64,000 nucleotides of DNA from JADFUS01 sp964600025 (GTDB lineage Bacteria; Bacteroidota; Bacteroidia; Bacteroidales; Rikenellaceae): positions 98,319 through 162,318 of the forward strand of contig CAZRHJ010000001.1 of the NCBI GenBank assembly GCA_964600025.1, given 5' to 3'. Numbering within the stretch: the first letter of the stretch is position 1; each line of letters begins with the position of its first letter. Position numbers and translations under genes: made by a program. The notes beneath the pieces are model-generated. The model ran no database searches. It saw nothing but the letters and a program-made list of their open reading frames with translations, and was not told where the DNA came from. This document shows positions 9,956 to 19,800 of this stretch, one piece after another.

Positions 9956-11362
9956 CTACATTTTTCTTCCTCTTGATTGATTCTGGCGTTGTTGCTGCTC
10001 GTTGTCGGGATTAGCTTGACCTTGCTTGATTGGGTCGTTGTTACGCTTGGTAGCCTCATTCTGCTTGCCGTTGGTGTTTACATCAACCTGAGTAGATGAA
10101 GTATTATCAGCCTTTACACCTTGTGTCTTGCGAGGATCCCAACGATAGAAGTCAAGTTTACCCTTCTCTTCATTCACCTTAACATAGGCGTTGTAGTTCT
10201 GTCCCTTCTTATCGACCATATTCTCAACATAGATAACATCGCCTTTTCTAAGGTTGTCACGCTGCTCCTCGTTAAGGTTTACACCTCCCAACTTGGTTGG
10301 AATACGCACACCATCTTGCTTTTGCTCTTGGGCTTGCTTCTGTTTGATTTCATCGAAACGGAAGATAATACCACGCTCCGAGCCACTAACCTGCACACTT
10401 GCATCGAACTTCTTACCGCTCTTGGCAGTCATCCCCTCAAGGCGAACAGCACGACCTTCCATCAAATTCTGCTTCTGTCTATCATCGAGCTTCACACCCT
10501 TAATCTCGTTTGGGATACGCACATTCTTGGTGCTGTATGCCACAAGCTCATTGGTCTTAGGGTCTACACTGACAAAAGCCTTTACAGGATTCTCTACCCC
10601 TTTAATATTAAGATCAATAGTTCTACCGAGATGCCCCGTATGACGTAGGCTCTCTTTATCTTCTGCGGTGAAAGTGTTACCGTAGAAAGGTCTGTCAAGT
10701 TCTGGAGCTTTACGCACAGCGTGAATAACTGGTATAATACGACCATCATCAGTGGTGCGTAGCGATAGTCGTGCATCGGTATTTACTGACACCTCGTCTA
10801 CTTTCATCGAGATGGAGTGCAGATTTGGCGAGCGACGATAGTTGAGCATATCATTTAATGAGCCGCTCTTTTCGAGTCCCTCCTTGGTGATGCCAATCTT
10901 TGCAAATGCGTCCCAGTCGATTTTTTCAGCATCGAGAGGTTTATACTCTCGTTTCTGCTCTTGGGGCTTTTCGCCCTCTTCGGGACCACGACTCATATCG
11001 ACATCTTGTCTCTCATACTTTGAGGTGTCGACCTTGTAATCTTTCAGGAATTCTTCGCCCTCCTTGCCGCCATTTTTGAGCAAGTTGGAGATGACTCCAG
11101 CAATCTCTTCGATTCCTTCCTTTGCAACACGATAGAACCCCGTGTGCTTTGGATTATTCGCCTGAGCGAAATAGTTAGATAGGAAGTTGTCAAGCACATT
11201 GCCATGCTTATCAATCTTCATAAAATCAGGTTCGTGTGCCTGATTAGGTGGCACAGTTTTGAGCCTACCTTCTTCATCAAGTCCAGCTACTACTTTCATC
11301 TTGCCACTGTCTCCATCTTCGGTCAGTAGCACATCTTGTTTTAGATCTTCATTTGCGTCCAT
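9956..11362 (-). CDS. DUF4099 / DUF3945 domain protein
   Basis: This 468-residue hydrophilic protein matches a standard left-arm protein of Bacteroides conjugative transposons. A DUF4099 domain (about 135-180, with KIDWDAFAKIGI and GSLNDMLNYRRSPN) is followed by DUF3945-type repeats (FTAEDKESLRHTGHLGRTIDL; then LDDRQKQNLMEGRAVRL and LNEEQRDNLRKGDVIYV). The C-terminal 60 residues are Gln/Asn-rich and probably disordered. It is the first gene of the minus-strand operon running to the helicase and is divergent from rteC. A TAmGTCA iteron array (11473-11512) lies in the divergent region. Function is not established. Confidence 0.8.
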   Translation of the reverse strand: MDANEDLKQDVLLTEDGDSGKMKVVAGLDEEGRLKTVPPNQAHEPDFMKIDKHGNVLDNFLSNYFAQANNPKHTGFYRVAKEGIEEIAGVISNLLKNGGKEGEEFLKDYKVDTSKYERQDVDMSRGPEEGEKPQEQKREYKPLDAEKIDWDAFAKIGITKEGLEKSGSLNDMLNYRRSPNLHSISMKVDEVSVNTDARLSLRTTDDGRIIPVIHAVRKAPELDRPFYGNTFTAEDKESLRHTGHLGRTIDLNIKGVENPVKAFVSVDPKTNELVAYSTKNVRIPNEIKGVKLDDRQKQNLMEGRAVRLEGMTAKSGKKFDASVQVSGSERGIIFRFDEIKQKQAQEQKQDGVRIPTKLGGVNLNEEQRDNLRKGDVIYVENMVDKKGQNYNAYVKVNEEKGKLDFYRWDPRKTQGVKADNTSSTQVDVNTNGKQNEATKRNNDPIKQGQANPDNEQQQRQNQSRGRKM

Positions 11363-11392
11363 TTTTTGCTTTTTTTATGATTAATAATTCAT

Positions 11393-11417
11393 TCATTGAT
11401 ATAACATAGATCAATGA
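11393..11417. promoter_or_regulatory. Palindromic operator-like site in divergent region
   Basis: TCATTGAT / ATCAATGA is a perfect 8-bp inverted repeat with 9 bases between the arms. It lies 30 bases upstream of the DUF4099/DUF3945 start. Its position and symmetry fit a binding site for a dimeric regulator. Confidence 0.4.
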
Positions 11418-11472
11418 TTTGATGACGAAGATATGGTAAGTTATACTGATAACTATCACTTATTCAACGCTG

Positions 11473-11512
11473 TAAGTCATATTACGTCAGACTACGTCAT
11501 TTTAAGTCATCT
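11473..11512 (+). repeat. Four iterons, 10-bp period, TAmGTCAnnn
   Basis: Four consecutive units, TAAGTCATAT, TACGTCAGAC, TACGTCATTT and TAAGTCATCT, repeat at exactly one helical turn. The 230-base gap between the divergent DUF4099/DUF3945 gene and rteC contains this array, the palindrome at 11393 and a small ATCCGA/TCGGAT hairpin near 11553. A three-unit version is upstream of mobA (27054-27083). Confidence 0.6.
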
Positions 11513-11592
11513 CTCACCTTAGTAAATAGATATATTACAAGAGATACTACTATCCGAAATGACTCGGATGGCATTTTAACAATTTAATATAT

Positions 11593-12444
11593 ATGTATAT
11601 GAAGTATTCATTAGAAGCTATCGCCAACAAGGCAAATACAATCTTTTCAGGAGATTGTAAAGAGTGGGAAATGGAGCAATCAATTCCTGAGGTAAAAAAC
11701 TTGATAAGAGAGCTTGAAAAGCTCTTGATTGAAACAAGGGAACTTCTATGTCGAGAGGAAATAGAGTCAGAAACAGAGATATACTGTTTCAAAGTAGTAA
11801 AACCTCAAATTTTAGGTCGCATTCTATTCTTGAGAGATGTTGTTCACATCAAAAGCCAAGAGATGTGCGGTATGGTTGAGTTTAACAAAGAAGTTCTAAA
11901 TCTGAAAAATAAAGAGATTGAGGAATTTATAGAGAGCCATAAACAATTTATGAGGTATATGCGAGCCGAGGAAACAAAATTTGATAGGCAGTACTTTACA
12001 CGAGACTATTCAGATTCTGACTCTAAGTATAATACTTACTACTGCGGTTCATTGACAAATTTCTCAACTGAGTTTGATGTAGAGTGTGCTCAACTGATAC
12101 GATTTGATATGCTCGGTAAATTCGTATCTTATCGCACCTATATGTTAGATATGGCAGAAGAGTTAGCTTTTTCTCCAAATTCACTAGCAAGCAATCTTAC
12201 TTGGTCAAAAAATGAAACAGACATTGTAGAGTTAGCATATGGACTTTATACTGTTGGAGCGTTCTATAGAGGCAATGCAGATCTTATCTCTATCATAAGG
12301 CTATTCGAACAATGTTTTAATGTCAAGATTAACGATTGTTACAAGACTTATAGATATTGTCGTAACAGAAAAAAAGAGCGTGTGCCATTCTTAAAATCTA
12401 TGATTAAGTCGTTATTAGAAAAGATGGACGAGGACGATATGTAG
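11593..12444 (+). CDS. rteC: RteC-family regulator of ICE excision
   Basis: The 283-residue protein matches RteC, which in CTnDOT promotes expression of excision genes after tetracycline induction. The family signature is in the C-terminal half: LTWSKNETDIVELAYGLYTVGAF, then LFEQCFNVKIND, and RKKERVPFLKSMIKSLLEKM, likely the winged-helix DNA-binding part. It is divergent from the left-arm operon and downstream of the iteron array. No rteA/rteB two-component genes or tetQ are seen here, so the trigger is probably not the CTnDOT one. The ATG at 11593 is used, though ATG at 11599 is equally possible. Confidence 0.85.
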   Translation: MYMKYSLEAIANKANTIFSGDCKEWEMEQSIPEVKNLIRELEKLLIETRELLCREEIESETEIYCFKVVKPQILGRILFLRDVVHIKSQEMCGMVEFNKEVLNLKNKEIEEFIESHKQFMRYMRAEETKFDRQYFTRDYSDSDSKYNTYYCGSLTNFSTEFDVECAQLIRFDMLGKFVSYRTYMLDMAEELAFSPNSLASNLTWSKNETDIVELAYGLYTVGAFYRGNADLISIIRLFEQCFNVKINDCYKTYRYCRNRKKERVPFLKSMIKSLLEKMDEDDM

Positions 12445-12706
12445 CCTTTTACTCCTGCTAAAAATAGATTAGTTCTCAAGTAATACACTTTATATCAACT
12501 TTGCTTATTAGTTTTGGATAAGCAATGACGTGTGTCGTTGTGTAAATATTAAAATAAAAAGGCAGAAGTATTGTATCCTTATGGTACGGTGCGCCCTGAC
12601 TTGTTATCTCTGTGAGGTGTTATGGTGACCCCTTGGTATTGAAACTTGTCGGTGGCGTACCTTTTTTATTCTCTTTCCGACAAGGCTTAAAAACCTAAGA
12701 CCTATC

Positions 12707-13097
12707 GAAATAATTAAAACCAAAACTATAGCCTTTACGGGCAATAGTACATTAACCTCAGAAAAAAATCTTACACAAGATGCTCTAAAATCGCAGCTTT
12801 GCAATCGACTAATGATTATGCTCGAAAAAGAATATCTTGAAAAAGGCATTGACACCCAAGAAATTCACTCCTGCCGACAAACACCAATTTCAGCAACTAC
12901 TAGACCTAGCCGATTTCCCCATCTCCATCGGTGGTTACTCGTATTTTAACCAAGCCTACCACGACCGCAACGACTTCCTAATCGCCAACGCCACAAAAAT
13001 GTACGCCTACCACAATGACAAACCTCGCTCAGGTACTGGCTCAACTATCCGAAAAGCCACCTTGCAGGGCACTGAAGTGATAAATCTGTATCTCTAA
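12707..13097 (+). pseudogene. Remnant of SLOG / DUF1273-family gene (deletion plus frameshift)
   Basis: Two pieces of one protein family are joined out of frame. The 5' piece (from about 12707) reads KTIAFTGNSTLTSEKN...LCNRLMIMLEKEYLEKGID, the N-terminus of DUF1273/YpsA-like SLOG proteins. The 3' piece (in frame 12837-13097) reads KKFTPADKHQFQQLL...AYHDRNDFLIANATKMYAYH...RSGTGSTIRKA...VINLYL, its C-terminus. The central part (ISGMA...FD in relatives) is missing and the two halves are in different frames. No good start codon precedes the first piece. The 260 bases before it hold only an 8-bp inverted repeat (CTTGTCGG / CCGACAAG at 12645 and 12677). Confidence 0.78.
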
Positions 13098-13151
13098 TAT
13101 ATTTGCTGGTAGTATAATATATATCTTTTGCAAAAAAAAGGATGTTAAATT

Positions 13152-13183
13152 TTGCCATTATGTCACTAAAATTACTATCTTTG
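13152..13183 (+). promoter_or_regulatory. Bacteroidota promoter of the restriction block
   Basis: TTTG near 13151 and TATCTTTG at 13176-13183 match the -33 and -7 elements of this phylum. The XRE gene ATG at 13211 lies 28 bases downstream, which also argues for that start over the upstream ATG at 13142. Confidence 0.65.
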
Positions 13184-13210
13184 CAGGAAATGCAAAGTAG
13201 AAGATTTATT

Positions 13211-13411
13211 ATGTCAAAAATTAATAGACTTAAAGTTGTTTTAGCCGAAAAAGATAAAACAAGTAAATGGTTAGCTGAAACTCTTGAAAGAGATACAGCA
13301 ACCGTTTCTCGCTGGTGCAATAACCATGTTCAACCATCGCTAGAAACTCTTGATAAAATAGCAAAGTTACTAGGGGTTGATAGAAAAGACTTGATTAATA
13401 GTAGCAAATAG
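13211..13411 (+). CDS. XRE-family HTH regulator
   Basis: The 66-residue protein is essentially one Cro/C1-type helix-turn-helix: LKVVLAEKDKTSKWLAETLERDTATVSRWCNNHVQPSLETLDKIAKLL. I chose ATG 13211 because a promoter -7 element ends at 13183 and the conserved domain begins right after it; the frame stays open further upstream to 13142. It precedes hsdM by 74 bases and probably controls the restriction block, delaying hsdR until methylation is in place. Such control is known for restriction-linked XRE proteins and is inferred here. Confidence 0.82.
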   Translation: MSKINRLKVVLAEKDKTSKWLAETLERDTATVSRWCNNHVQPSLETLDKIAKLLGVDRKDLINSSK

Positions 13412-13485
13412 GGTATTGCATTTTTGAATATGTATAAACAAGTAATACTAATCAGAGAAACGATTTGTATAAATAGAAATAGACA

Positions 13486-15561
13486 ATGAGCATAAATATA
13501 TTAAAATACGAACCAGAGATTTGGAAAACAGCTGATTTGTTAATTGGTGCAGGTATCAAACAGAGTGATTTTCCTAAATTTATGATGCCATTCTTTGCCC
13601 TCTTAATGGTGGAGAGTAGATTGATTCGAGAAGCAAAACGATTGGAAGAGGAGATCGGAAGAGATGATATTGAGGATTTTATAGAGATGTTCCAACTAGA
13701 GGGGCTGGGGTACAATGATTATGTTATACGCAAGAATAAGTCACTAAGAGATATTTGCAGAAACGATAAAACATTTGATGTTGACTTTGATGGTTATTTA
13801 AAGTCATTCGACCCTGAGACCAAATATCTATTAGGAGTTGATAAAGGAGATGGCGATGAGAAGTTTTTGGATATATCTGGTGTTAGTGGACTGCTAAAAA
13901 AGAAGCGTATTTTATTTGAAACTGTTAAGGTTTGGAGTGAAATTGATTTGACACCCTTTAATAACTCTGAGATTACAACACTTGAAGAGCATATTAAAAG
14001 AAAGTGGGCAGACATATCGGCAGAGACAGCAGGAGAGCAATATACTCCTGATGATATTATCTCTTTGATTACAGAGCTAATAGTAACAAAGTTTGAAGAT
14101 AATGGAAAGTTCCTAACTATATACGACCCAACTTGTGGCGGTGGAAATTTACTTTTTGGTGTAGAGGATAAGATTGCAAGTGATTTGCCGTCTCGTCCTA
14201 CAGCAACCTATGGACAAGAATGGAATGATACCTTGTATGCTTTAGCTAAAATAGAGAGTAGATTCCGAAAAGATACTTATATAGAGTACGGCAACACCAT
14301 AACAGAAATTGGTAAGTTCTATGACAAATCATTTAATATAGCCGTTGCAAATCCTCCTTATGGAGTGGATTGGAAAGGATATAGAAGTGATGTTGAAAAC
14401 GATAGCACAGAACGATTTGTCGCTTTGCCTTCTATTTCAGATGGGCAGTTCCTCTTCACGCAACATATCTTGTACAAACTAAATGATGCTGGGTTTGCCG
14501 TTGTTGTTCACAATGGTTCAACCCTCTTTAGTGGTGACGCTGGTAGTGGTGAGAGTAATATTCGTAAGCACTTTTTTGATAATGATTGGGTTGAAGCTAT
14601 TATACAGATGCCAACAGATGAATTTTTTAACACAGGAATTTATACCTATTTGTGGGTATTTAACAAAAACAAACCATTAGACCGCAAGGACAAGGTTATC
14701 CTAATCAATGCTAGTGATTTATATGAACAGCTAAATAAAAGCAAAGGTAAGAAGCGTAAGCAGATGAATTCAGATAATCGTAAGGAGATTGTTAAGGCGT
14801 TTACAGAGTTTAAAGACAACTCATTCTCTAAGGTCTTTGATAAATGGCACTTCTATTACAATAAACAAAGCATTATGCTTACCAGTGTGGATGAAAATGG
14901 TAAGTATATTCAAATGCCAACTAAGGTAAATAGAGATGGTGAAATTGTAGAGGAGAAAAGTATAAAGTTAGCACCTTCTAAAATTGAAATTACAGCAGAC
15001 GATGTAACTACAAATTGTAGTGAGTTTGAGATAACCTCTTTCGACGACTTTCAATATGACTCTTTGCAACACTTTTTTCTGGAGAAAGTGAAACCAACTA
15101 TTTCTGCCATTGATTACAAAGAGCAAGATGTAAAGGTATTTACAAAAGACGCTGTCTACTGGTATGACCCAGACAAAGAAACGATTATTAAAGAAGTAAA
15201 AGGCAAACAAACGGAGTTGGGTTGTGGAAAAATTGTTATCAAAGCTACATTTAAGAAAGCAACAGCAACAAAAGCAGCCAGTATTGCAATAACAGTTGAA
15301 CTTACGAAAGATTTACAGAAAGACTACGAGATTATTTCTTATAGTCCCGATAACGTTGTAAATAAGCAAAACATTGTTGATTTTATGGCGAAGTATATCA
15401 CTCGTCCTTTTGAATATTTAGATAACGTAATAGGTGTAGAACTTAACTTTAATAAGTATTTTTATATACCTGAGAAATTAAGGGCTGTAACGGAGATACA
15501 AACTGAGTTAGATAGCTTAGAAAAAGAGTTGGCAAACCTTGAAAACAAATTGAGTTTATGA
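13486..15561 (+). CDS. hsdM: Type I restriction-modification DNA methyltransferase subunit M
   Basis: A 691-residue N6-adenine methyltransferase. The N-terminal helical region is followed by YTPDDI, the SAM-binding motif I DPTCGGGNLLF (about residue 217) and motif IV NPPYGVDW (about 287). It would pair with HsdS to methylate adenines in a bipartite site. The C-terminal third is longer than in minimal HsdM and ends in a coiled coil (LDSLEKELANLENKL), as is common for the part that contacts HsdS. It overlaps hsdS by 4 bases (ATGA), so M and S are translationally coupled. Confidence 0.93.
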   Translation: MSINILKYEPEIWKTADLLIGAGIKQSDFPKFMMPFFALLMVESRLIREAKRLEEEIGRDDIEDFIEMFQLEGLGYNDYVIRKNKSLRDICRNDKTFDVDFDGYLKSFDPETKYLLGVDKGDGDEKFLDISGVSGLLKKKRILFETVKVWSEIDLTPFNNSEITTLEEHIKRKWADISAETAGEQYTPDDIISLITELIVTKFEDNGKFLTIYDPTCGGGNLLFGVEDKIASDLPSRPTATYGQEWNDTLYALAKIESRFRKDTYIEYGNTITEIGKFYDKSFNIAVANPPYGVDWKGYRSDVENDSTERFVALPSISDGQFLFTQHILYKLNDAGFAVVVHNGSTLFSGDAGSGESNIRKHFFDNDWVEAIIQMPTDEFFNTGIYTYLWVFNKNKPLDRKDKVILINASDLYEQLNKSKGKKRKQMNSDNRKEIVKAFTEFKDNSFSKVFDKWHFYYNKQSIMLTSVDENGKYIQMPTKVNRDGEIVEEKSIKLAPSKIEITADDVTTNCSEFEITSFDDFQYDSLQHFFLEKVKPTISAIDYKEQDVKVFTKDAVYWYDPDKETIIKEVKGKQTELGCGKIVIKATFKKATATKAASIAITVELTKDLQKDYEIISYSPDNVVNKQNIVDFMAKYITRPFEYLDNVIGVELNFNKYFYIPEKLRAVTEIQTELDSLEKELANLENKLSL

Positions 15562-16856
15562 TGAAGTATGATTCATATAAAGATAGTGGTATTGCGTGGT
15601 TGGGGAAAATCCCTAACTCATGGGAGACTGTAAGGAATAAGCATATCTTTAGGGAAATAACAGATTGTAGAAGTACAGGTGAAGAAACGTTATTAACAGT
15701 TTCACATATAACTGGTATAACCCCACGAAGTGAAAAAAACGTGAATATGTTTTTTGCAGAGTCTATGGCTGGTTATAAAAAAATAAAGGTTGGAGATTTA
15801 GTTATAAATACAATGTGGGCATGGATGGGGGCTTTAGGTGTGGCAAAAGAAGGTGGGATTTGTAGCCCTGCCTATAACATATATAGAGCAAATAAAGGTA
15901 TTAGTTACGATGCAACCTATTTTGACTACCTATTTCGCACTCCTAGTTTTATAATTGAAATGACTCGTTTTTCAAAAGGTATAGTAGATTCTCGCTTAAG
16001 ACTTTATCCCAAAGATTTTTATCGCATTGATACTTGTCTGCCATGTTTAAAAGAACAAGTTGCTATTGCCCTATATCTTGACAATAAAACCAAAGTTATT
16101 GATGAGAAAATTAATCTTTTAGAAAGGAAAATAGGATATTACAAAGAGTTACGTAAAAGTGTTATCAATGAAACGGTATTGAGGGGTTTGGATAAGAATG
16201 TTAAGTTGAAAGATAGTGAAATTGATTGGATAGGGAAAATACCAGAGCATTGGAAAGTGCAGAGAATGAAAGATATTTCAAAAATATACACAGGAAATAG
16301 TATCAGTGATAAAGATAAAAATAAATATTTAGATTCTTCTTTAGCTAGACCTTATATTGCTACAAAAGATATAAATGGATTTTATCGTTCAATTAATTAC
16401 GATAACGGCATCTTTGTAAAATATAATAATGTCAAGTTTAGAATTGCACCGCAAAACAGTATATTAATGTGTATTGAAGGAGGTAGTGCAGGCATAAAAA
16501 AGGCTTTTATTGAAAAAGAGGTTTCTTTTGTAAATAAACTATGTTGTTTTTTTTCAAAATTTACATATTTGGAAAATAAATATCTTTATTATTTCTTATG
16601 CTCTCCATCTTATGAAAATAAATTTCACAGTAAACTCACAGGTTTAATAGGTGGTGTTAGCGTTTATGAATTAAAAAACATGGGCTGCATTCTTCCGCCT
16701 CTTACCGAACAAATTTCCATAGTCGAATATTTAGATAATAAAATTCTAACTATTGATAAGATAGTAGGCAATATAGAAACACAGATAACCGCATTAAAAG
16801 AGTTGCGCAAGACGTTGATTAATGATGTGGTTACAGGTAAAATAAAAGTAGTATAA
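15558..16856 (+). CDS. hsdS: Type I restriction-modification specificity subunit S
   Basis: The 432-residue protein has two target-recognition domains, each opened by the same signature: DSGIAWLGKIPNSWE (about 10-25) and DSEIDWIGKIPEHWK (about 221-236). Each domain ends in a conserved helical spacer (LDNKTKVIDEKINLLERK and LDNKILTIDKIVGNIE). This gives the normal two-half-site architecture, so the subunit looks intact. No partial second hsdS, inverted repeats or invertase lies beside it, so I see no sign of specificity switching. It overlaps both hsdM and hsdR by a few bases. Confidence 0.93.
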   Translation: MMKYDSYKDSGIAWLGKIPNSWETVRNKHIFREITDCRSTGEETLLTVSHITGITPRSEKNVNMFFAESMAGYKKIKVGDLVINTMWAWMGALGVAKEGGICSPAYNIYRANKGISYDATYFDYLFRTPSFIIEMTRFSKGIVDSRLRLYPKDFYRIDTCLPCLKEQVAIALYLDNKTKVIDEKINLLERKIGYYKELRKSVINETVLRGLDKNVKLKDSEIDWIGKIPEHWKVQRMKDISKIYTGNSISDKDKNKYLDSSLARPYIATKDINGFYRSINYDNGIFVKYNNVKFRIAPQNSILMCIEGGSAGIKKAFIEKEVSFVNKLCCFFSKFTYLENKYLYYFLCSPSYENKFHSKLTGLIGGVSVYELKNMGCILPPLTEQISIVEYLDNKILTIDKIVGNIETQITALKELRKTLINDVVTGKIKVV

Positions 16857-19800
16857 TGAAAGAGCTAGACTTACAAGATAAATACTTAATGAATTTCTTT
16901 TGCGAAAGACCAGATGGTCTTCAGTATAAAGAAGCAAAGGCTAATACCGTTTCGCCTAACTTCTTCGTAATGGAGGATTTAAAGCAGTTTATCTCTGAAA
17001 CCTCTTTGAATAAAGCCAATTACAGGAAGTTGCTCAAGAAGTTTGATTCGGAGAAAGCCCTACTGGAGGCATTTACTGCGTTCCTAGATGAAAAGATTAA
17101 ATCATCTATGAATATGGCTATCTTTATCAATACCAACAAGTCCGTCACATTTGAAGGAGTTAAGATTCATCTTTTCTATCCTAGCGGTAGCGAGATGGAG
17201 GAGGATAAACTGTTTGCTCAGAATATCTTTTCTGTGGTTCAAGAGTTGCCATATACTTTTAAGTATGATGGCAAGCAACGTTTCTCGTTCCGTCCAGATC
17301 TTTCATTTTTTCTCAATGGCATATTCCTAGGATATAGTGAGCTAAAAAGCAATTGGGCTAATCAAACTGCACACAAAAATGGACGTAAAAAGGTCTCTAA
17401 AGATTATCTAAGTGCGGTGCAGGAATATTTAATAATTGCCGACAGAAATGATGTTTCGCAAACAATTAGAAAAGACTTTCTAAAGATATTTGAGAAGGCT
17501 ATACATATCACAGCAACAGATCTTTCGGAAACATTTGTTATTCGTAATATATCAACCCTATTTGATGATATAAAGGCTAGTGTTACAGATGGTAATTATG
17601 ACTTTGAGCAATACGAAAAGAAGTTTGCCAAGGAGTTTAAAACATATCCACTAAGAAATAAAGAGGCATCTAAAACAGAGCGTTTTGAAGAGGTGTTTAA
17701 GGCTTTGTATGATAAGAAGATGATCGAAAAGGAGATTCTCTACTATAACTTTATTGAGAGAGAACTAATCAAAAAAGAGGGAAGCAAAACCAAAGAGTAT
17801 AAACATAACGATGGTCGCTTGATAAGCCCACGACCAAAGCAGAAGTTTGGTACAGATAAGGTTATTGCTAAAATTGATGAGTTTTTAGCACATGAGAGCG
17901 AGCCAGATTATTTCATCAAGAAGTTAGAGGCGGAGTTAAGGGCTAAGGGGTTGGGAGAAACCCAAATCCAAGAGCTAATTAACAAAAGGCTTAAATATCA
18001 GAACAATAAAACAGTATATTCATTACTGCTTCAATATGCAGCAGGTTTTGGCAAGAGTAATATCATAGGGTGGACAGCATTGCAGCTTAAAGACCTAAGA
18101 CGAGATGGAGAATATATCTACGATAAGATTATGCTTGTTGTAGATAGATTGCAGCTACGTGACCAGTTGGATTCCAAAATGCACAATATGAATATTCAAA
18201 AAGGAATGTTCATTGAGGCAACAGACCGTAAAAGTTTTGAGACTGCATTAAAGAGTGACAAACGAATTGTGGTTGTAAACCTTCAGAAGTTTACTGCTGT
18301 GACTAATATCTTAGATAAAGATACCATAAAGAAGATGGCGAAACTTCGTATTGCCTTTTTGATAGATGAGATTCATAGAAGCAATAGCGGAACACAACAC
18401 GAAGAGATGATTAGCGTATTTGACGAACTGCAAAGTAGTTTTGATAATAGCGAAGAGTATCAAAAGAATCAATCTAAGAAAAATTTGATAGTGGGTTTTA
18501 CTGCTACGCCAAGCGATCATACCTTAGCAAGATTCGGAGAATTTAACAAATATGCAGAGGCTGAAAAAATATGGGTTCCATTTGATAGTTACACAATGCG
18601 TGAGGCTATTGAAGATGGATATATTCTAAATCCAATAAAGGGAATAGTTCCTGTTTCGGCAAAAATGTATTTTGAGGTTCCTGATAATGAGATAGAAGGG
18701 TTTGAAGGTGACATTGGATATGACGTGATACCTGATAATACAGATACTGGGATTGATGAATATGGTAAAAAATATGCTATTAGGAAAAAGAAAATTTATG
18801 AAAATACTCAACGTATAGAGGCTGTATCAAAATTTTTAGTTGACCGATTAGTAAGTAGTGTTTATCATAATATTAGAGGAACTGCAAAAGCCATGCTTGC
18901 TGTTTCTTCGATACCTGCTGCTATAAAATACAAAGGATTCATTGATAAGTATTACAAAGAGATAGCTAAGGATAAGAAATATGAAAGATTTGCGGAAGCT
19001 CCAATTTATATTGTTTATTCAGACAGTCAAGAGCATAAGAGTTGCAGTAGTTTAAATGATGGCTTAAACGAAAAGACTGTTCTTCAGAACTTTAAGTTGG
19101 CAAAGAATGGGCTTATCATTGTTGTGGATAAACTGCAAACAGGCTTTGATGAACCTAAGTTACATACGTTATTCTTAGATAAGGAGATAAAAGGGATAAA
19201 CGCTATTCAGACCATTTCAAGGGTAAATAGAACTACAAAGTATAAGAATGACTGTAAGATAGTCGATTTTTCTTACAAGAATATCAATGTAAAGAACATT
19301 AAAGATGCTTTTGAGCATTTTAGTAATGTTGTGGTATCAGACTTTGACCCTCTTGGAAATGAAGAAAAACTTATTGAGTTGTTAAAATCACTCTCAAGCA
19401 ACAATGTCTTTAAAGCTCATTTCTCAGCGTTTAAGAGTCACAATACTACTCCTGATGTTACTCTAATTGTTGGCATCGAAAATGCCATTGATGAGTTTAT
19501 AAAGGGATCGAAAGAAGAAGCTAAGCGAATTAAAAGTGAAGTACTCCAATACTTTAAGATTCTAAATCTTATAGAGTTTGTCATTGTCTTAGACCCTAAG
19601 TTTAGCGAGTCTTTATTTATTGACTTTTGGCGTAAGTACAATATGCTGTATAATCAAATCAACAAGCAGGCTGAGGTTATTGATGATGTTGAAATATACT
19701 TTGACAATAGAATAGGAATTATAGCTCCAAAAGAGCCAAAAGAGAAAGAGAATAAACCCAAGAATACATCACCAACAGACTCTACTCAGCCTAATAAATT

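Noticed and set aside
10121..10648. A 175-codon plus-strand frame
   Set aside because: It is a shadow of the DUF4099/DUF3945 gene and has no recognisable protein features or neighbours.
12604..12855. An 83-codon minus-strand frame
   Set aside because: It lies antisense to the SLOG/DUF1273 remnant and shows no protein family resemblance.
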